Positions 1 through 13,172 of a stretch of 64,000 nucleotides of DNA are shown here, one piece after another (position 1 is the first letter of the stretch; the number at the start of each line of letters is the position of its first letter). The stretch lies in NCBI RefSeq assembly GCF_003144115.1, contig NW_020311998.1:46777-110776 (forward strand), read 5' to 3'. The DNA is from Tilletiopsis washingtonensis. Taxonomy: Eukaryota; Basidiomycota; Exobasidiomycetes; Entylomatales. Both the position numbers and the translations under genes were made by a program. The notes under the pieces were generated by a model, which worked only from the letters and a program-made list of their open reading frames with translations, made no database searches and was not told the origin of the DNA.

Positions 1-480
1 GCCCAGCGTCGTGGCGTTCAGCGCAGGAGCATCGCGGTCCGTCGAGAAGAAGAGCGGCGAGAGGCGGATCGAATTGTCGACGGCCGAGCCGAGCTTGCGC
101 TTGTTGGCCGCCGAGAAGATGCTGTTGAGGATGCGGAAGTATGTGCCTGCGTTGCGCTCGACGCCGTGCAGAATGATGAAGACGCTCTCGGCGTCGGCCT
201 CGTTGTTCGGCGTCTTACTCTGCCATGCAAACAGCTCAAACGGCCCCACGGGAATCGTCGTGGCAAAGGCGTACGGCGGCGTCGAGCCGACGCTGGTGAG
301 CATCGGCCCGTCGCCGTCGGTGCCGTCGCCGCGCATGTCGGTGAAGATGTCGCGCGAGGCCAGCAGCAGCGGCTCACGCAAGGCGCTGCTGTTGCGTGGT
401 GCGGCCGCGTCGAGGGATGTGGGCAGCGCATGGCTGAGCGTCAGGGCAGCGAGACCGCAGAGCACAGTGGAGAAGCGCAT
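1..480 (-). CDS. secreted alpha/beta-hydrolase-like protein, N-terminal part (runs off the left edge)
   Basis: The reading frame opens at an ATG at 480 and stays open for 160 codons to the window edge without a stop. The first ~19 residues (MRFSTVLCGLAALTLSHAL) form a signal peptide, so the product should enter the secretory pathway. Around residues 105-120 the stretch VFIILHGVERNAGTYF looks like the beta-strand/oxyanion-hole region (hydrophobic strand followed by HG) at the start of an alpha/beta-hydrolase fold. The nucleophile and catalytic histidine would lie beyond the edge, so the class (lipase, esterase or peptidase-like) cannot be told. No intron is visible in this part. A TATA box lies 80-85 nt upstream of the ATG. 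The divergent neighbour, THI4, is 3.7 kb away. The secretion signal is well supported; the hydrolase fold is an inference from one motif. Confidence 0.62.
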   Translation of the reverse strand, partial: MRFSTVLCGLAALTLSHALPTSLDAAAPRNSSALREPLLLASRDIFTDMRGDGTDGDGPMLTSVGSTPPYAFATTIPVGPFELFAWQSKTPNNEADAESVFIILHGVERNAGTYFRILNSIFSAANKRKLGSAVDNSIRLSPLFFSTDRDAPALNATTLG

Positions 481-559
481 CGCGGAGGCGTGGTCGAGAA
501 GCGAAGGCCAGGACAGAGACGAAGTAAGAAGATGCGGACGGCAGCGGCGGGGCTGCGCT

Positions 560-565
560 CTTATA
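560..565 (-). promoter_or_regulatory. TATA box of the secreted hydrolase-like gene
   Basis: TATAAG on the minus strand, 80-85 nt upstream of the ATG at 480. This is the same spacing class as the THI4 TATA box, which supports the chosen start codon. Confidence 0.55.
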
Positions 566-3500
566 GCTGGCAAATGAGCGTGGAGTGTAAGAGTAGCACG
601 ACGGGAGCAGAGCAGAGGGCGGGAAGGAGAGGACTATGGGGCGAGAGGGGTCCGGAGGGCGTCTGCGGGGCGGCACTTACCGCGCCCTCGGCTTCTTATT
701 GCACCCTTGGGCGTCGACGGCGTGGCGGGCACTTGCGCCCGAGTCTTGGGTCCAGCAGCGCCCCGGAAGACAGCGCAGGCGGCTGGCTGCGGCGGGCGAG
801 CGTCTCGGGTCGGGCGAGCGCAGCGCAGCCTCGGCGGCTGGCTGCGGCGGCGTGTGCGGCTGCGCCCGGCGCGTGCGGTGCCGAGACATGGCCCTGCCTG
901 ATGGCGCACGGCGTCCCACAACGGCTCGGCCTGCCATCGCTTTGGCGCCGCCGCCGCCCAGAAGTCTCGCCAACGGCCGCGGCTCGGCACCACGAGCGTG
1001 CAGCAGAGCAGCCCACGGCACCACAGCAGGCGCACACAAAGGCCCGTCTGCGCTGTATTGGAGCGCTCCGGGCCGCGATGGCGGCGACGAGGGCCGCGCG
1101 CGTCTGCCAAGCCGGCGTCAGGGCCTCGCTCGCGCCGCTGCTGCGGGCTCATGCACGGCGGAGCCGGAGCGCGGCATCGCAAATGCAAAAAGCTCGGCAC
1201 GGAGAGGCGCTCGGCGTCAAATGGCAGCCGGCTGCGGGTCTCGTGGTGCGGCTCCGGCTGCGGCGGCAGCGCCGAGGGCTCACGCTGCGTGCCGCGGGCG
1301 CATGGCATGCGGCGGCACGAGGGGCCCTGATCGGCGTCGGCGCTTGGATCTGCGGCGCAGGAGTGCTTATGCGCCTGATAGAGGTGCGTGCTTGCTGCTG
1401 AGGGTGCTGCTCCCACGGCGGGCAGGGCAGCAGCAGAGCAGCACTCGGCTGCTGCGGGCGGTGCCGGCTGCGCGTCGTCGTCGTTGGCGCGCCCGCCACA
1501 CCGCCAGGGGTGGAATGCGCCGCGCCTCGTCCTTGGCTCTCCTCCTCCGTCAGCGCCGTCCGCCGTCCGCACTTGGCAGGTTGCATCGGCCACGCTTGCC
1601 AACGGCTCAGCAAGCACAAGGTACCCGCGGCACATCGGCGCGCGCCGTTGCGGCCTCGTCGGCGGCCCTCACTCTCGGGCAGGCTGCACACGCGCTCGGA
1701 GCGTTCCTCTGCGCGCACCCGCCGGCCGCTGCGAGTCACCGGCGCCAGAGACACAGCAACGGCCTCGCACATCGATATACCCGGCCATGTGAGGCGCTCT
1801 GTGCGCGGCGGCGGCACCAGCGAGGGCCGCTGGCCTGGGAGCACTTCTTTGGAAGCTGCCCCAGAGGCCGGCAGCGCTTCGGACGCTCATGTCGGCGCCT
1901 GCGCCGCTGCGCATCTGCCCTGCCTCAATGAGCCGACTGCGAGGCGAGAGCATGATGGAGCTGCGGGACTGCCAAGCGCATCAGGTGCCCTTGGGCTCCT
2001 CGCAGACCGCTTTCCCTTGCCGCCGCCGCTCCGTCAAGGGCACCGCACGCAGCCCCGGGCGCAAGGTATGCTTGTGTGTCTTGGCAGGGTGATGCCTCTC
2101 TCGCGAAGGTCTCGCTGTGTTTCTCGGCACTGCACCCGATGACTGAGCGGCCACGCCCACGCGACGCGCGATGGCCGCACGCATGACGCGTGCCAGACGG
2201 GCACCCCTGGCAGCGGAGCCGTTGGGCACGCAGGGCCTCGCCAAGCCGTACCTGGCCCAGCTGTCAAAGACGCCGTGCCGCAGCAGCAACCATGCGATGA
2301 CAGGTGCAGGCAACGAAGCTTGCTCATTCACGCCTGCTCCGCGGACGGAGCGAGGGTCCAGCCCCGATTGCGATTTCACAGGCGCAGCAGCCATGCGCAT
2401 GAATGGAGTGCGCGTGCCGAGCATGATGCCGAGCCGTCAAAAAGCGCGAGCTGCCTCGGCTTGCGGCGCTCGGCGGTCTCTGTCCGACCCTTGGAGCTGC
2501 CGATGAGCTAAGGCCACTGCCGAGGAGGGCAGAAGCAGCCTCCAGCGAACGTGGACCCGCCTCGAGGGACGCATGATGCCCAGACGGCGCTCAGCCGACC
2601 ACGCGGGTCGCCCCCCATGCTTAAGGCGCGCGGCGCGCAGCGCGCTCGGTGACCGATGCCGCTCGGTCATCTCGAAATTTGGCTCGTCACCGATGTGGCC
2701 GTCCCCTGCACCTGTGTGATGCTGCAAATCCAGAGTCCGAGAGCGCTTCGAGAAGCCCGACCATGCGGCTGTGCTTCTGAGCGGCTGTGCGCACAGCGCA
2801 GCGCAGCATGCTGCGTCAGAAGGTGGCTGCGGTACAAGCCGCCGCTCTCGACGCTGCGCTGTCGCCTGGAAATAGTGGCACGCAGGTGCAGCAGCACACA
2901 TCGAAGGCAGTTGGCCGCATACCGCCACTTTGCACAGGCCACACTGATTGGCCGCCTCCCTCGTCGAGTCACATTATAGTGCCGCCGCTGAGTGGCTGCA
3001 AGATCATTTGCCAGGTGCGGACCTCGAGGGCATCCGCAGGCTTACCACGTGCAGCCCCAGTCCTGACGCTGCTCTCACACGCATACTGCGCTGGCGCCGC
3101 AGGAGACCTGTCGGCTTGCTAGCGTCCTTGCTCATCGGGATATTCCGTGCGGCGGGGTCGGTCGTGAGAAGAAGCACAGCACCGGAGAGGCGTACGGCAA
3201 GTGTGTGTCGCCGCTCACCGACCGCCAGGGCCTCGCAGGGTGCGCATGGTCGCTTGAGCCTGTCTGCGAAGGCGTGCTGTGCAGCGTGCACGGCCTAACA
3301 GCAGCGCAGATCGATTCTCAGTGTCCCGGTTCTGGCGAAAGCGGAGCGTGCTTGCCGTGCGGCGAAGGTGCTGCAGCGCGGCAGCATCGCCGTCGCACCG
3401 GCACTACTGGCGAGGGGGATTGCCGGTGATGCTTGCGTGGGCTGGCGCCTGCTGCAGGTGCAGGCATCGCTGCTGGACTCCTGGGCAGAGGGTTCGTCAG

Positions 3501-4111
3501 AGGCCGCCGCAGAGCAGATGTGCCTTGACGAGGAAGCTGGCTCAGAGGAGAGAAGCTCTCCGCACGTCGGGCACCGAGGTGAGGAAGCGCGGCGGAGAGG
3601 AAGTGTTGCCAGACAATCATCGACGGCGGGTTGGCTCTCGCTTTAGCGAGAGCGGACCTCTGGTGGCGTGCGTCCTCGGTGCTCGCTCACCGACCTTGCA
3701 AGTGCCAGCGAAGTAGAGTGCCTCCTGTGCGCTAGATCAGCACGGCCGTACCCACGCACGGACGCGCATCCTGCACCAGCCGGCTCGTGGCTCCGCCGTC
3801 CAATGCCTTCGCTCGCGCCCCTATTGGCCTCGCCGCCTGGTGCCTGACCTGAGCATCTCCGTGCTGGGACGGCCGAGCACAAGGCGTGTTGAGGCACTTG
3901 CAGCCTGTCCTGCTCGTAGTCATCGCCCCGCGCAGCAGGAGAGCACACTTCTCGCATCGACCACGCCCGCGTCCTCTTCGGGCCCTCGCCGTGCCTAGGC
4001 TCTGGCGCCAGTCGGCAGACAGTGGCTGTGAGGATCGGTCCTCGTGCTGCGTTGATCTTGCCAGCGAGGCGGCCGCATCCCAGCCCCTCGTCTACTGCTC
4101 AGCACTGCAAG
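566..4111. other. gene-free GC-rich stretch between divergent genes
   Basis: About 3.5 kb with many overlapping open frames in all six phases, but none looks like protein. The translations are arginine-, alanine- and cysteine-rich without domains, and no chain of exons with a conserved motif could be built. I saw no transposon ORF, terminal repeat or tRNA. It probably holds upstream regulatory DNA of THI4 and the hydrolase-like gene, or degraded sequence. Confidence 0.5.
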
Positions 4112-4153
4112 CCAATCAGCGGTCAGAACACCGTGCCGCCCGCAACGTATAAG
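4112..4153 (+). promoter_or_regulatory. THI4 core promoter (CCAAT and TATA)
   Basis: A CCAAT box at 4112-4116 precedes a TATAAG box at 4148-4153. The TATA box is 73-78 nt upstream of the THI4 ATG at 4226, so the transcript leader is only about 45-50 nt long. This is a strong promoter layout, fitting the high expression THI4 needs as a single-turnover enzyme (family knowledge). Confidence 0.6.
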
Positions 4154-4225
4154 AGTTGCCCTTCAGGCTTTCGTCTTCTGCAGCCCAGCTCCACCCCACC
4201 GCACATCATCTACTCATCACTCACC

Positions 4226-5726
<1,501 letters not shown>

Positions 5727-5983
5727 GAAGCTGCCATCTGTGTGGAAGTGAAGTGAATGTGATGCGATGCTTGTGCAGACCGCGATTGCGAAGGAGGTGT
5801 GCTGGTGCTGAGGGAAGAGGCGGCACCGCTGGTGGATCAGGCCTTGGCGCGTGTGGAGCAACACGGCGTGGGAACAGCGCCGCGTCGGGCCGGGCAGCGG
5901 TGTGCTTTGCGCCGCGCGCCGCTGTGTGGCCTTCCTTCCTTCTCTCCGCACCGCATCCTCTCCTCTTCCGAAGCGCACTCGCC

Positions 5984-8113
5984 ATGTCCGCCGCAGTCAA
6001 GGCGGCCATCGCGGCGCGGCGCAAGGCGCTTGCACAGCAGCAGCAGAGCATCGGCAGTGCCTCGCCCGCCGGCTCGCCGCCCGCGTCCGGCACGGCCTCG
6101 CCCGAGCTGTCTCTGAGTGCCTCGAACTCCGCGCCGGACCTCGACGAGCTGGCCCTGGCGCAGGCGCCTCTTTCGGCACTGCTCAACAAGGCCGCTGTGA
6201 CGGGCCGCGCCAACCTGGCTGCACGGCATCCGGCGCTGGCGCAGCTGCCGCCGCAGCTGTGGGACCTGCTCAGCGCCGACCCACCGGCATGGCGCAGCAG
6301 CAGCACGCGGCCGTGGTTCGAGCGCCCCGAGCTCAGCGTGCTCAATGCCTCGAACAATGAGCTGCGACAGTGCAGCGAGCGCATCGATGAGTTTGCGGCG
6401 CTGGCACGGCTTGATGTGAGTGGGCCGCCGCTGGAGGGGCAGGAGGCTTAGGACAGCGCGGTAATGCGCCGCACACTGGGGGNNNNNNNNNNNNNNNNNN
6501 NNNNNNNNNNNNNNNNNNNNNNCGCTGCCGGCATCGGCATGACGCTGCCAAAGCTGACGCTGATCGCTTTCTCGCAGCTGCACAACAACCGTCTGCCAGT
6601 GGTCCCGCGACAGCTGTCGCACCTCGCGTGCCTAACGTCGCTCCACCTGGCCGGCAACTTGCTCACCGAGTTCCCGCTGCCGCTGCTTGCGCTCGACACT
6701 CTCGTCGAGCTGGACCTCTCCTCGAACCGCATCGAGTACCTCTGGCAGGCCGAGGACGTCGCCGAATCGCGTGCAGAGCTCACGGCATGGAGGAAGGAGC
6801 AGGGCCCCAACGAGCTGGGCGGCGTATGGGCCGGCCTGGACGCGCCGGCCAGCCCGACGAAGCGCGACCGGCGACGCACGCCCATCGATCTGACGCGCCC
6901 GATGGCGGGCCTGAAGGTGCTGCGACTCGGCAACAATCGCCTTGCCAACGACGCTCTTGGGCTTGACAGCGACGCACATCTACCGCTGCCCCTTGGCCTC
7001 ACTGAGCTCGACCTGTCGGACAATTTCATCCGGGGACCGCTGCCGCTGCACTTCTTTGCCCGACTCGACAGCTTGCAAGTCCTGGACATCGGCGGCAATG
7101 GCATCTCGTCGCAGGTGTTTGAGCTGCAGAGCACAGGCGGCTCAGACGTGGCAGCACCAGAATCGGTCTTTCCAAGCCTCAAAACGCTCGACGTGCACCG
7201 GTGCGACATCGACGATCTGCAGCCGCTCGAGGCCGTCTTCGGCTCTCCGCGCACCATCGCGCATGGCGAGAAGCCGCACCTGGCGGGCGCCGACGTCTCT
7301 TCACCGCTGGCCGGCGTACGTGCGCGCCAGCTGATCAGCGCAGCTCGTCGACGGCCGGAGGAGACGAGCAATGGCTCGCTCTACGTCGTGCTCGAGGGCA
7401 ATCCGCTGCGGGAGGAGGGCTTCCGGCGCAAGCGCGGCGGAGGCGCCGCTCGCTCCGTCTCGGCTGGAGTCATGGCTGCTGTCGAGAAGGGCGATCCTGC
7501 ACCGAATAAGCGCGCCGACATCGACGCTAACGGGCAGACGAGCGGCGCCGCTCAGAGTCCGGCTCCTCCGCGCCGAGCGCCAGCGCAACAGGCGCCCGTC
7601 AATGAGTGGGCTCCGTTGGGCAGCAGCTCTGCCCCTCCGCCGCGCAAGACGCCTCAAGCACGGATAGCTCCGCCACGAGCCGGCCCTTCCATCTCTCAGC
7701 GTCCAGCTGTCACCGCGACGGCAAGCAACGACGATGCATTCGGGCCGCTCGGTGGCGCCAAGCCAAATGCAGCTGCGCCGGTGAATGGCGCCGCGCACGA
7801 TGCACCCAAGTTTGCACCGTCGCCGACCAAGGCAGCGAGAGCAACCCCGCCTGCAGCGCCAGAGTGGGAGGCCCCGATGAGCGAAGGCCAGAAGCGGCGA
7901 TTGCGGGCAGAGCAGGCGCGCGCCGCCGAGGCCGCGTCGTCAGGCAGCACACCCGATGCGCAGGAGCACCCCCAGCCCGCTGCAGATGCGGAGCCAGCGA
8001 CAGTATCGGCGCCGCCGCAGCCGCCGGTGAAGGTAGCAGCTGCTGCAGCTGCTGCACAGTCACCACGCAAGCGAGGCGCAGCGGCGTGGGAGTCGAGCGG
8101 CGCGCTGTGGTAG
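5984..8113 (+). CDS. leucine-rich-repeat protein with disordered C-terminal half (interrupted by assembly gap)
   Basis: Exon 1 (5984-6415, 144 codons) starts [18 protein letters not shown]. It has a low-complexity Ser/Ala stretch and then the first LRR-like turn ([14 protein letters not shown]). A donor follows at 6416. The acceptor is probably 6576-6577 after CTGAC, giving a second segment 6578-8113 (511 codons). This holds typical repeats: [54 protein letters not shown] and [12 protein letters not shown]. From about 7500 onward the protein is Ala/Pro/Gln-rich, ending in a charged [14 protein letters not shown] segment. A missing exon of perhaps 25-30 residues (about one LRR) would lie in or beside the N run. 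LRRs like these bind other proteins; the partner is unknown. It is convergent with the YIH1-type gene, 43 bp apart. Confidence 0.8.
6483..6522. other. assembly gap (40 N)
   Basis: Forty consecutive N inside the intron/exon region of the LRR gene. Its real size is unknown. The flanking frames indicate that coding sequence of about one leucine-rich repeat is missing. Confidence 0.98.
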
Positions 8114-8156
8114 CGATCCGTCACGCAGAGGAAGAAGGGTAAATGTCACCGCTCTG

Positions 8157-10133
8157 TCATTTCCGGGCGCCCTTCTTGCCGGCTCCTTTCGCAGCGACGC
8201 CGTGCTCCGGGTTCAGTGGTCCGTCGACGACGCTTGCGAGCTCGAGCGCATCGCGAGCCGCGCGGTTGATCAGCTTGAAGCGGTCTGCTCCGAGGTGAAT
8301 GCCGCCGTACTGTCGAGAGTGACACGTGAGCGACGTGTCGAGCACGCGACGGGGAAGAGACTCACCCAACGGGTCACGACGACCAGCACATTCTCCACGC
8401 CCTGCAAAAGAGATGCAATCAGCGCTGAGCCGTGAAGGAGTAGGTAGCTCACGCACCAGGACGTCAAGCAGGTGCGCCAGGCGTCCGCCCGCAGCGCTCT
8501 CGCCGTCATCGTCGCAGTCACGATGCAGCGCTGCGGCGCCCTCAGGCCGGCACACCCATGCGTGAATGGCTGGATGTGTGGCACGCGCCACCTTGCGGTC
8601 TGCGAGCAGGCTGGCGAGCACTCGTGGCACCTGTGGGAGAGACTGCTGAGTGAATTCGTGAGAGGGCTGGCCAGTAGCCTCCAGTGACGCACCTCGTCCG
8701 GCGAGGTGATACGAGCGGCGTGGCCGACAAAGACACTCTTGCGCTCGGTCAATGCCGGCGCACTGAAGATCTTCGGCAGCGGCTGTCTGGAGCTAGCATC
8801 GTCGTCGAACGTCGTCGTTCCCGGCTGCGACGGCTGAGCGTCCTGCGCAATGCTCGTCGACGCCTGCGAGAGCTCTTGCCGTGCCGGAGCAGGAGCGCTG
8901 GCTCGGCCATTCGCTGTCCGCTCTGCCACTCGTGCAGCGTACCAGGCTGCGATCCGCTCACGCACCCACTCCGTGCCCTCGAAGAGTGCCACCTCGCCGC
9001 GCGTGAAAGCCACGCCGTCGGCTGGCGATGAGTGCAAGTACGCCTTGAGCACCTGTCCGAAGAGCGTGTGGTCCACACTCTCGTCGCCGACATAGCGACT
9101 GAGCAGCTGCAGCTGCGGCGGCGAGGCAGAGGCTGGGTAGTGTGCCGGCAGGGTGGCGCTCAGCCGGATCGGAATGCTCTCGTCCTCGACTCCGGCTCGT
9201 GCTGGAGGCTCGACTGTGGTGGAGATGGCGAAGCGCAGCCGCTGACCGGGCCTCCAGGGCCCCGCACTTGTCGATGCAGCGCTGCTCGGCCCGGCAGACG
9301 AGGCAAAGGAGAGCAGGTGCAGCGAGTCGTCGCCGTAGATGGACTGCAGCGCGGCCACCTCGTCGGCCAGCTGCTGCGCCGCTTCGCGCTGCTCCTCAGC
9401 AGGAGGTTCATCACCAGCGTCGCTCGCAGCTGCATCCGAGGAGGCGAATTTCTCGAGCTGCGCGATGAGGCTGGACACGTCGCCTGCTTCATCTGCAGGC
9501 GTGGTTGGACGCGAAGAAAGGGAGAGTGATGCCATTGCTGGCTCATCAGACGCCTTCTCTTTGTTGCCCTCTTCCTTCTTGCTCTCGTCCTTCTTGCTCT
9601 CGTCCTTCTTGCCCTCGCCCTCCTTGCGCGCGTCCGCTGTGTCCTCGTCCTTCTTGCCATTGGCCAGCGGCTTCAGGTCCTCTCCACTGCGACCGAGTCA
9701 GCAGACTCCCGAAGCTGAGTCTTCATCTGCACTCACAACCCATGCGCCTTGAGGTCCCGCCATGTCTCGTCTGGCTCCGCAGTTGTCTGCAGGTGGTACA
9801 TCTCCACGAAGCCCTTGAACTGCGGGTGCTGGGGTCAGGGCGGCGAGCGCCTCACGCCACCGGCCGGCTCACTGTCAGGCGGCCCTCGTCGTCGCAGTCG
9901 AGGAACTCTGTGATCTCCTCCTTCTGGTCCTCGGGCAGCGGCTGTCCGTTCGTGGCGGTGGCCCAGCGGTCGAGCGCCTCGCTGTCCAGCGCGCCGTCGG
10001 CCGGCGGCTGGTCGCCGAGGCGCAGCGGCTGTGCGGGCGCCGGTGCGCAGAAGCGCGAGAAGATGACGGCGAGCACATCGACGAGCGACTGTGCCAAGTC
10101 CTCGCTGTCGTCGAGCAGCTCAGCGCGGGTCAT
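8157..10133 (-). CDS. YIH1: EF-hand-like / RWD / IMPACT protein (YIH1-type GCN1-binding regulator, apparent fusion)
   Basis: Six exons on the minus strand: 10133-9873, 9828-9737, 9686-8693, 8630-8457, 8401-8366, 8309-8157. The C-terminal part is a clear YIH1/IMPACT protein. It has an RWD domain (ADEVAALQSIYGDDSLHLL onward), then the UPF0029/IMPACT domain with KSVFVGHAARI, HRDCDDDGE and GVENVLVVVTRW/YGGIHLG. In yeast, YIH1 binds GCN1 and actin and restrains the GCN2 amino-acid-starvation kinase. Exons 1-2 encode an EF-hand-like helical region (EITEFLDCDDEGRL, FKGFVEMYHL, TWRDLKAHG). A normal 50-nt intron with a CTGAC branch joins exon 2 to exon 3, which runs without a stop through a Lys/Glu linker into MASLSLSSRP, the usual-looking YIH1 start (ATG at 9535). 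Either the two are one fused protein (about 573 residues), or exon 2 ends at a stop within a retained intron and YIH1 starts at 9535. Confidence 0.8.
9566..9610 (-). repeat. three tandem 15-bp units in the Lys/Glu linker
   Basis: Three head-to-tail copies of a 15-bp unit encode KKDES, KKDES and KKEEG in the linker between the EF-hand-like and RWD regions. The repeat length is a multiple of three and keeps frame, as expected for translated DNA. Confidence 0.8.
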
Positions 10134-10321
10134 GCTGGATCAGGGAATTGGGTGGTGGAGAAGGAAGGTGAGCTCCACTTGGCCTCGCTGGAGGTTTATC
10201 CAGGCGCAGCGCGGCTCTCGTGCGGGACTGAATTTTTGGCTGGGCGCGGCCAAGCTTGCTTCGAAGGAGGTGCGTCTGCCCCTCTGCTCTGCTCCACCAC
10301 ACTCCTAGCTCCTACCGCGCC

Positions 10322-13172
10322 ATGGCACCCCGCACGAAGAAGGCCGAGCCGGCCACGCTCGCATGGAAGGGCGTCAGCCTGCCGTCCGAGGCGACGGCCG
10401 GCGCCGGCACCACCGACGCCGACTTCTGGCTCGGCCTCGACGCCGACGACGAGGGCTTCATGGGCCTGCAGGAGATCGACGACGTGCGCGTCGTGCGCGA
10501 CGGGCCCGTCGTGCAGCTGCTGCCCGAGGCATCGTCGTCGAAGGCTGTGGCTCAGGCGCTGGCAGAGGCCGAAGAAGACGATGAGGAGGAGGAGTGGCAG
10601 CCGATTGGCTCGGGCGATGAGCAGGACGCAGCGTCGGACGCGGCAGCAGACGAGCCCGAGCTGCCCGCCGCAGCTGCTGCGCCCGCCGCGGACAAGCCGC
10701 AGAACAAGCGCGAGCGCGCCAAGGCAAAGGCAAAGGAGCGCCTGCAGAAGCTGAAGGCCGAGCGCAAGGCTGCAGCGGCACTGGCCAGCGCTGAGGCGCC
10801 AGAAGATGAAGAGGAGGAGGGCAAGGACGCGGAGGTCAGGGCAGATTTCAGCGTGTTGGCAGAGAGTGCAGGGAACGACGAGTTCGATGGTGAGTGCTCG
10901 TGCTCCGAACAGCTTCGATGGCCTTGTGAACGATGCGGCAGCGGCAGCACACGAGACTGCTCGGCTTGCATAGGACGCCTGCTGATGCAGGGACTCACAG
11001 ACTCGACCCTTCCCAAATGGCGCTCCTTTGGGCTGCATGCGCCGCTGAGGCGCGCGCTGCACTCGATGGGCTTCAAGCAGCCGACATCTATCCAGTCTAG
11101 CACGCTGCCCCTCTCGCTGCCCGGCGAGCGCGACGTCGTGGGCATCGCACAGACGGGCTCAGGCAAGACGCTTGCCTACGGCCTGCCGATCTTGCAGTAC
11201 GTGCTGGCCACGCTGGCCGACCCCACGCCTGCCGCGGCTGGCGCCTCGTCGGATGCCGAGCGTGAGGACGCGCGGCCACTGGCTGGCCTCATTCTGTGCC
11301 CGACACGCGAGCTGGCGTTGCAGGTGTCGAAGCACCTCAACGCGCTCGTCGAGGCCGCGACGCCGCCCGGCAAGAAGATGCGCTTCGCCGGCATCGCCAC
11401 GCTGACGGGCGGCATGAGCGAGGAGAAGCAGCGGCGCCTGCTGCACCGCGGAACCGGCGCCGACATCGTCGTGGCGACGCCTGGCCGGCTGTGGGACATG
11501 TGCGAGAGCGACGACACGCTCACGGCGCGCATCAAGCGCACACGCTTCCTGGTCGTCGACGAGGCGGACCGCATGATTGAGACGGGCCACTTCGCGGAGA
11601 TGGAGCAGATTCTGGCGCTTGTGCGGCGGGCGCCGAGCAAGGGCAAGAATGCGTGAGTAGCAGCGAGGCGTCAGACAGCCACTGGCTGACTCTCTGTGCA
11701 GCGCGGTTGATGTCGTGCCCACGTCGAGCATCACCTCGGGCGGCAGCTCGATGCAGACGCTCATCTTCTCGGCCACGCTGTCGAAAGACCTGCAGCGGAA
11801 TCTCAAGCGCCGCAACCGGAATCGCAAGAGCCGCGGCGGCAGCACGCTTGAGGACCTCTTTGACAAGATCGACTTCCGCGACGACGACCCGGCCGTGATC
11901 GACCTGACGCCTGAGCGGCGCATGGCTGCCGAGCTCAAAGAGACCAAGGTCGAGTGCCTGAGCAAGGAGAAGGACCTATACCTCTACTACTTCCTGCTGC
12001 GCTACCCGGGCCGCACGATTGTGTTCATCAACTCGATCGACGGCATCCGGCGACTGCTGCCGCTGCTCGTGAACCTGGGCATCAATGCCTTCCCGCTGCA
12101 CTCGCAACTGCAGCAGAAGCAGCGACTCAAGTACCTCGACCGCTTCCGCTCGGCGGCCATCGACGCGAGCGCGGCAGTGCAGGGGCGCAGCACGGGCACG
12201 GCCTCGGTGCTCCTCGCGACAGACGTGGCGGCGCGTGGTCTCGACGTGCCGGGCGTCGACCACGTCGTGCACTACCAGCTGCCGCGCAGTGCCGACGCCT
12301 TCGTCCACCGCTCCGGCCGCACAGCTCGTGCAGGACGCAGCGGTCTGAGCCTGGCGATGATCGACCCTGGAGAGAAGCGCGTGTGGCGCGAGCTGTGCCG
12401 CAGCTTGCAACGGCGTGAGTCGACCTGGCGACAGCTGACAGAGTCAAAGCTGACCTTCTTGTAGCCGACGACACGGCGGCGCTGCCGATCGAGTACTCCT
12501 TCCTGCCGGCGCTGCGCGAGCGCATCGAGCTGTCGCGCTCGATCGACAATGCCGTGCACAACCAGGCCAAGGCGGCACACGACGAGTCATGGCTGAAGCA
12601 GCTGGCCGACGAGGCCGACATCGACATTGCCAGCGACCTCGACGGCGGCGACTCGGATGTCGACGGAGGCGGCCGCAGCGGCAACGCCGGCGGCAAGAGC
12701 AAGGCGGCCCGCAAGGCAAAGGCAAAGGTCGAGGGCCTCAAGGCCGAGCTGGCCGAGATGCTGCGCCGCCCGCTGAGCGCGCGCGGCGTCAGCCACAAGT
12801 ACATTACCAGCGGCTCGCGAGCTGGCTTCGTCGAGGGTCTGCTGGCCGACGAGCGTGAGTGGTAGAGAGGAGCAGAGGGGTGGCACACTGGCTGACAGGA
12901 GTCCTACCCCCGCAGAGCACGAGTCAATGATCGGCGTCATGCGCTCCACGGCCGAGGACGACCTGGCCGAGGCCGGGCGCCAGGGCAAGGGCCGCAAGAA
13001 GGCTGCCGCGGCACCAGCTGCGGCCCCAGCAGCGGGCAGCGACGCCTCGGACGCAGAGAGCGCTGGCGACTCGGAGCCCGAGCCCGAGCCGCGGGCGCAG
13101 CAGGGCAAGAAGCGCAAGGGTGCGCCTGCGGGGCGGGGGCGCGCCAAGAAGGCGCGTGGCGGCCGGCCCTGA
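10322..13172 (+). CDS. MAK5: DEAD-box ATP-dependent RNA helicase MAK5 (DDX24 family)
   Basis: Nucleolar helicase needed for 60S ribosome-subunit assembly in yeast. Exons: 10322-10889, 10974-11652, 11702-12414, 12465-12854, 12916-13172 (868 residues). After an acidic and lysine-rich N-terminus comes the Q motif [17 protein letters not shown]. Then follow motif I AQTGSGKT, Ia [16 protein letters not shown], the DEAD box [11 protein letters not shown] (FSATLS), [10 protein letters not shown] and [13 protein letters not shown]. The long insert before SAT and the acidic, basic-ended tail (KKARGGRP) are typical of the MAK5/DDX24 group. The first intron (84 nt) is a multiple of three and free of stops, so its retention would insert 28 residues before the helicase core. 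The gene is divergent from the YIH1-type gene across 188 bp. Confidence 0.9.

Noticed and set aside
4021-4070. Possible TPP-riboswitch-like words (TGATCTTGCCAGCGAGG) upstream of THI4
   Set aside because: They lie upstream of the CCAAT and TATA boxes, so would not be transcribed, and the matching CTGAGA half of the aptamer is missing.
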